This document shows, in pieces, positions 15,950 to 18,823 of a DNA stretch of 18,823 bases. Made by a program: the position numbers and the translations under genes. The DNA lies in NCBI GenBank assembly GCA_036169815.1, contig JAVHOA010000034.1, positions 1 through 18,823 on the forward strand. The letters are read 5' to 3'. Each line of letters begins with the position of its first letter. Within the stretch, counting starts at the first letter, position 1. The notes beneath the pieces were generated by a model, which was not told the origin of the DNA, made no database searches, and was given only the letters and a program-made list of their open reading frames with translations. Source of the DNA: Hydrocurvibacter sp036169815 (lineage in GTDB: Bacteria; Campylobacterota; Campylobacteria; Campylobacterales; Sulfurimonadaceae).

Positions 15950-16972
15950 ATGATTAGTAGAAAAAAAATATATAACCCAGAATCGCAAGAACATGTGAAT
16001 GATAGACAAATCTTTGGTGGCAATCCGACTGGTATTTTTGAGCTAAACAATATCAAATACCAGTGGGCGTATAACCTTTGGGAAGTGATGCTCAACAACA
16101 CTTGGTTTCCAAAAGAGGTTGACCTCACGCGTGATGCCAATGATTATAAAAATCTTACAGATGCTGAGAAGACTGCGTATGACAAAGCCCTTTCACAACT
16201 TATTTTTATGGATTCACTCCAAACAAACAACATTATAGACAACATTAATCCCTATGTGACCGCACCTGAAGTAAACCTCATTTTGGTGCGCCAATCTTTT
16301 GAAGAAGCGCTCCATTCACAAAGTTATGCGGTTATGGTGGATTCTATCAGCCAAAACTCTGCAGAGATTTATGATTTGTGGCGTAAAGATATGATGCTCA
16401 AACATAAAAATGATGCTATTGCAGCTGTGTATGAACAGCTTTCAAAAGAGCCAAGCGAAATCAATTTTCTTAAAGCTTGTTTTGCAAATCAAATCTTAGA
16501 GGGAATCTACTTTTACAGTGGATTTGCCTATCTTTATACGCTAGCACGTTCTGGCAAAATGCTCGGTTCTGCGCAGATGATTCGCTTCATACAAAGAGAT
16601 GAGGTAACGCACCTTGCACTCTTTAAAAATCTTATTAACACACTTCGTCGCGACAAGCCTTACTTGTTTACAGATGCGCTCAAAGCAGAAGTGATAGAGA
16701 TGTTTAAAAAAGCGGTTGAGCTTGAGAGTAACTGGGGAAAATATATTACACAAGGTCAGATTTTAGGGCTTACAAATGATATAGTTGAGCAATATATACA
16801 ACATTTAGCAGACGATAGGCTCAGTTCTGTTGGATTTGAGAAAATCTATAATGTCAGTAATCCAATCAGATGGGTTGAAGATTTCGCACGATTTAATGAC
16901 CAAAAAACAAACTTCTTCGAGGGAACGGTTACAAACTACTCAAAAGGCAGTTTGAATTTTGATGATTTTTAA
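15950..16972 (+). CDS. nrdB: Ribonucleoside-diphosphate reductase subunit beta (class Ia)
   Basis: NrdB carries the di-iron tyrosyl radical that starts reduction of ribonucleotides in the NrdA subunit under aerobic conditions. Metal ligands are all present: Asp88 (MDSLQ), Glu119 and His122 (EEALHSQSY), Glu184 (ILEGIYFYSGF), Glu218 and His221 (RDEVTHL). The radical tyrosine is Tyr126, four residues after His122 as in the E. coli enzyme. The C-terminal tail ends in NFDDF, the acidic/aromatic peptide that docks into NrdA. At 340 residues it is slightly shorter than E. coli NrdB. The partner nrdA is not in the window. It is followed at 24 nt by the hydrolase and pcm genes; an nrdB-pcm neighbourhood is also known in Helicobacter pylori. 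Confidence 0.97.
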   Translation: MISRKKIYNPESQEHVNDRQIFGGNPTGIFELNNIKYQWAYNLWEVMLNNTWFPKEVDLTRDANDYKNLTDAEKTAYDKALSQLIFMDSLQTNNIIDNINPYVTAPEVNLILVRQSFEEALHSQSYAVMVDSISQNSAEIYDLWRKDMMLKHKNDAIAAVYEQLSKEPSEINFLKACFANQILEGIYFYSGFAYLYTLARSGKMLGSAQMIRFIQRDEVTHLALFKNLINTLRRDKPYLFTDALKAEVIEMFKKAVELESNWGKYITQGQILGLTNDIVEQYIQHLADDRLSSVGFEKIYNVSNPIRWVEDFARFNDQKTNFFEGTVTNYSKGSLNFDDF

Positions 16973-16975
16973 ACG

Positions 16976-16987
16976 CTTACATGTAAG
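16976..16987. repeat. Dispersed palindrome between nrdB and the hydrolase gene, overlapping a ribosome-binding site
   Basis: Perfect CTTACATGTAAG starting 4 nt after the nrdB stop. Its last three bases are part of the ribosome-binding site AAGGA (16985-16989) of the next gene. Flanking AAACG and CGTTT can extend the pairing with a GA bulge, giving a hairpin with a CATG loop that would hide the site. Confidence 0.8.
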
Positions 16988-16996
16988 GACGTTTTA

Positions 16997-17716
16997 ATGC
17001 GTCCTTTGTGTTCCCTCTCTTTTAAAACCACGCACGACTATGAAGAAAATCTCAAAACTCTTAGTACATTGATAAAAAATTCTCCAGAAGATGCGGTTAT
17101 TGTGGCACCTGAAGTATGTTTGAGTGGATTTGATTATGAAAATATTGATGCCGTTGTTGCATTTACACCAAAGGCATTAGAGGAGCTGAAACATCTCTGT
17201 GGCAAACGGATTGTTATCCTTACTGTTATAGAAAAAGTTGGTGAAGCACTCTATAATATGGTAAAAATCTTTCACAATGGCGCGATAGTTTATGAACGAG
17301 GAAAGGCACGTCTTTTTCGTTTTGGTGGTGAGCAAAATTACTTTAAAGAAGAGAATGATAAAAAAGTTTGCCTCGTCGAACTTGATGGTATCAAACTAGG
17401 TGTTATCATCTGTTTTGAGCTGCGTTTTAAGTCCTTATGGCAGAGCTTAGAGGGGGCAGATATCATTGCGGTTCCCTCTTGGTGGGGCGTTCTAAGGGCA
17501 GAGCATTTTAAAGTGCTCACACAAAGTTTGGCAGTTATGAATCAATGTTATGTTATTGCTAGTGATAGCGCTAACGAAGAGTGCACGAAATTGAGCGGCA
17601 TTATTACCCCTTTTGGTGTGGATGTGCGAAATGAGAACAGCGCTTGCTTACAAGTGGATTATGATAAAAAAGAGGTGCAGCAAATGCGCCGGTATTTGGA
17701 TGTAGGGATTGGATAA
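16997..17716 (+). CDS. Carbon-nitrogen hydrolase (nitrilase superfamily)
   Basis: Cytoplasmic amidase/nitrilase-type hydrolase; the substrate is unknown. The Glu-Lys-Cys triad is present: Glu39 in VAPEVCLSGFDYE, Lys103 in RGKARLF, and nucleophile Cys139 in GVIICFELRF, where most relatives have CYDLRFP. The later SWWGVLRAEHF region fits substrate-site loops, and VIASDSANE and GIITPFG match the end of the fold. At 239 residues it is at the short end of the family. The ATG follows AAGGA by 7 nt, a site lying in the palindrome after nrdB. It lies between nrdB and pcm on the same strand and overlaps or nearly touches pcm. A role in repair of damaged amides would suit the pcm neighbour, but this is speculation. 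Confidence 0.85.
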   Translation: MRPLCSLSFKTTHDYEENLKTLSTLIKNSPEDAVIVAPEVCLSGFDYENIDAVVAFTPKALEELKHLCGKRIVILTVIEKVGEALYNMVKIFHNGAIVYERGKARLFRFGGEQNYFKEENDKKVCLVELDGIKLGVIICFELRFKSLWQSLEGADIIAVPSWWGVLRAEHFKVLTQSLAVMNQCYVIASDSANEECTKLSGIITPFGVDVRNENSACLQVDYDKKEVQQMRRYLDVGIG

Positions 17717-18350
17717 GATAACAGCGATGAAAACGGCGCGTTTGGCTTGTGAGGTGGAAAAAAGATTTCCTCTTTCCAAAGAGGTGCATGCCGCTTTGGA
17801 AAACACAAATCGAGAAGCGTTTGTACCTCGAGGATTTACGCATAATGCCTATAAGCTTGATGCTTTGCCGATGGGTTCTTATCAATGGATTAGTTCTCCT
17901 TTGACGGTTGCGAAGATGACAGAGTATCTGCTCCCTCATGGAGCAGACAGAGTTTTGGAGATTGGGTGTGGCAGCGGTTATCAAGCTGCAGTGCTTTCGC
18001 ATCTATTTCGCGGTGTTTTTACAATTGAGAGAATAGAGTCTTTAATGCTTGAAGCAAAAGAACGATTTAAACAACTTGGTATTAACAATATTCACACAAG
18101 AGTGGATGATGGACAAAATGGCTGGGAGCGCTATGCGCCTTTTGAACGCATACTTTTTTCTGCTACTGCAAAAGAGATTCCAAAAAAACTCTTTGACCAG
18201 CTTAGCGATGGAGGCGTTTTGGTGGCGCCACTTCAAAAAGGGAAAAAGCAAGTTATTATGCGATTTACAAAAAAAGGGTTTACCATCAAAGAGGAGGAGC
18301 TCGAAGATTGCGAGTTCGTTCCTATTTTAGATGGAGTACAGAAGTTTTAA
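17709..18350 (+). CDS. pcm: Protein-L-isoaspartate O-methyltransferase
   Basis: Pcm methylates isoaspartyl residues with S-adenosylmethionine, starting repair of aged proteins. It matches the family along its whole length: REAFVPRGF, YQWISSPLTVAKMTEYL (the substrate-binding QxISSP/Q segment), SAM motif I VLEIGCGSGYQAAVLS, then TIERIESL, the DG...GW stretch VDDGQNGWERYAPFERILFS, and the GGVLVAPL strand. It is close to H. pylori Pcm as I remember that sequence. The start is uncertain. TTG 17709 overlaps the hydrolase stop by 8 nt; ATG 17727 would give a protein 6 residues shorter, still complete in the conserved region. Neither has a strong ribosome-binding site, so translational coupling is likely. 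The stop lies 8 nt from that of the convergent rhodanese gene. Confidence 0.95.
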   Translation: MDKITAMKTARLACEVEKRFPLSKEVHAALENTNREAFVPRGFTHNAYKLDALPMGSYQWISSPLTVAKMTEYLLPHGADRVLEIGCGSGYQAAVLSHLFRGVFTIERIESLMLEAKERFKQLGINNIHTRVDDGQNGWERYAPFERILFSATAKEIPKKLFDQLSDGGVLVAPLQKGKKQVIMRFTKKGFTIKEEELEDCEFVPILDGVQKF

Positions 18351-18358
18351 CTAGGGAT

Positions 18359-18808
18359 TTACACAAGGGAAAGTTCACCTAAATAGCTGTGGATGGTATT
18401 GCCTTTTGCAAGCCACTCTAAAATGCCACCTTTGAGGTTTTTTACATTTGTAAACCCAAGTTTTTTGAGCTGATACGCTGCTAGTGCGCCCCGAGGACCC
18501 TTGAGACAGTAGGTTACAATCTCACAATCTTGTCCAAACTGTTTTGCAAGTTTATCGATGGCCATAAATTCTAGCTTGCCTCTTGGCATAGTTACAACGG
18601 TATGCGCATCTATGTACCCAGAAGCAAACTCCTCGGGTTCTCTCACATCTACAAGCACAATCGCTTTTGCGATATTGTAAAGCTCTTCTACTTCAATAGT
18701 GAGGATATTTGCGTTGGCTTCATCAAGAAGCGACCTGAGGTGCTCTGAAAGAAATGCTTCATCACATCTTGTGACATACTCTTGGAGCTTTGTATTGAGA
18801 TTTTTCAT
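18359..18808 (-). CDS. Rhodanese-like domain protein
   Basis: A single rhodanese domain (about residues 36-138) after a short charged N-terminal extension, with no signal peptide, so cytoplasmic. It has the entry motif VLVDVREPEEFASGYI and the active-site loop YCLKGPRGALAAYQL with catalytic Cys101, followed by GFTNVKNLKGGILEW, the usual C-terminal pattern. Such proteins carry persulfide sulfur for transfer to thiols or cyanide; the loop CLKGPRG differs from thiosulfate sulfurtransferase types, so the real sulfur donor is unknown. A ribosome-binding site AAAGGA lies 5-6 nt before the ATG. In a group rich in sulfur-reducing species it could serve polysulfide handling, but many unrelated bacteria have similar genes. 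Confidence 0.92.
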   Translation of the reverse strand: MKNLNTKLQEYVTRCDEAFLSEHLRSLLDEANANILTIEVEELYNIAKAIVLVDVREPEEFASGYIDAHTVVTMPRGKLEFMAIDKLAKQFGQDCEIVTYCLKGPRGALAAYQLKKLGFTNVKNLKGGILEWLAKGNTIHSYLGELSLV

Positions 18809-18823
18809 TTTTTTCCTTTGTAA

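Overview
The window looks like the replication-origin region of a Campylobacterota (epsilonproteobacterial) chromosome, possibly Sulfurospirillum or a relative. The evidence is the dnaA-dnaN-gyrB order with no rpmH/rnpA beside dnaA, AT-rich DNA, TTATTCACA-type DnaA boxes on both sides of dnaA, and proteins that read most like Helicobacter/Campylobacter homologues (Pcm, GyrB). Genus is an inference; no search was run.

Layout. Left arm (1-2870): the 3' part of an AEC-family permease meets purT (formate-dependent GAR transformylase) tail to tail, followed by a leftward DUF234-type gene. At 2871-3283 lies a gene-poor stretch holding a decayed 46-codon copy of the DUF234 C-terminus and then six same-strand DnaA boxes (oriC1) that overlap the dnaA promoter. 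dnaA (3284-4600) is followed by a second DnaA-box cluster with a GC-rich block, CTA (DnaA-trio) repeats and an AT-rich stretch (oriC2, 4653-4782). This is a bipartite origin with the probable unwinding site between dnaA and dnaN. dnaN, a stem-loop terminator and gyrB follow.

Middle (8309-13423): a membrane protein with degenerate GGDEF and EAL domains is tightly coupled to gyrB, and its stop overlaps a TTG start of queF (queuosine biosynthesis). On the other strand a response regulator, a sensor histidine kinase and a CCA-adding enzyme form a leftward operon that abuts queF end to end.

Right (13584-18808): typA/bipA has its own promoter and ends in a terminator built from two copies of a palindrome. 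A small lipoprotein follows. nrdB (class Ia ribonucleotide reductase, radical subunit) has a strong promoter and leads into a carbon-nitrogen hydrolase and pcm (isoaspartyl repair). A leftward rhodanese closes the window.

The most unusual feature is a 12-bp palindrome, CTTACATGTAAG. It occurs six times perfectly, plus several partial copies, in genes (different reading frames), in a terminator and across a ribosome-binding site. It behaves like a dispersed DNA-level motif (HIP1-like, uptake-signal-like or a protein-binding site) rather than a protein-coding constraint. Otherwise the region is conserved housekeeping; I saw no tRNA, rRNA, CRISPR array, insertion sequence or defence cassette.
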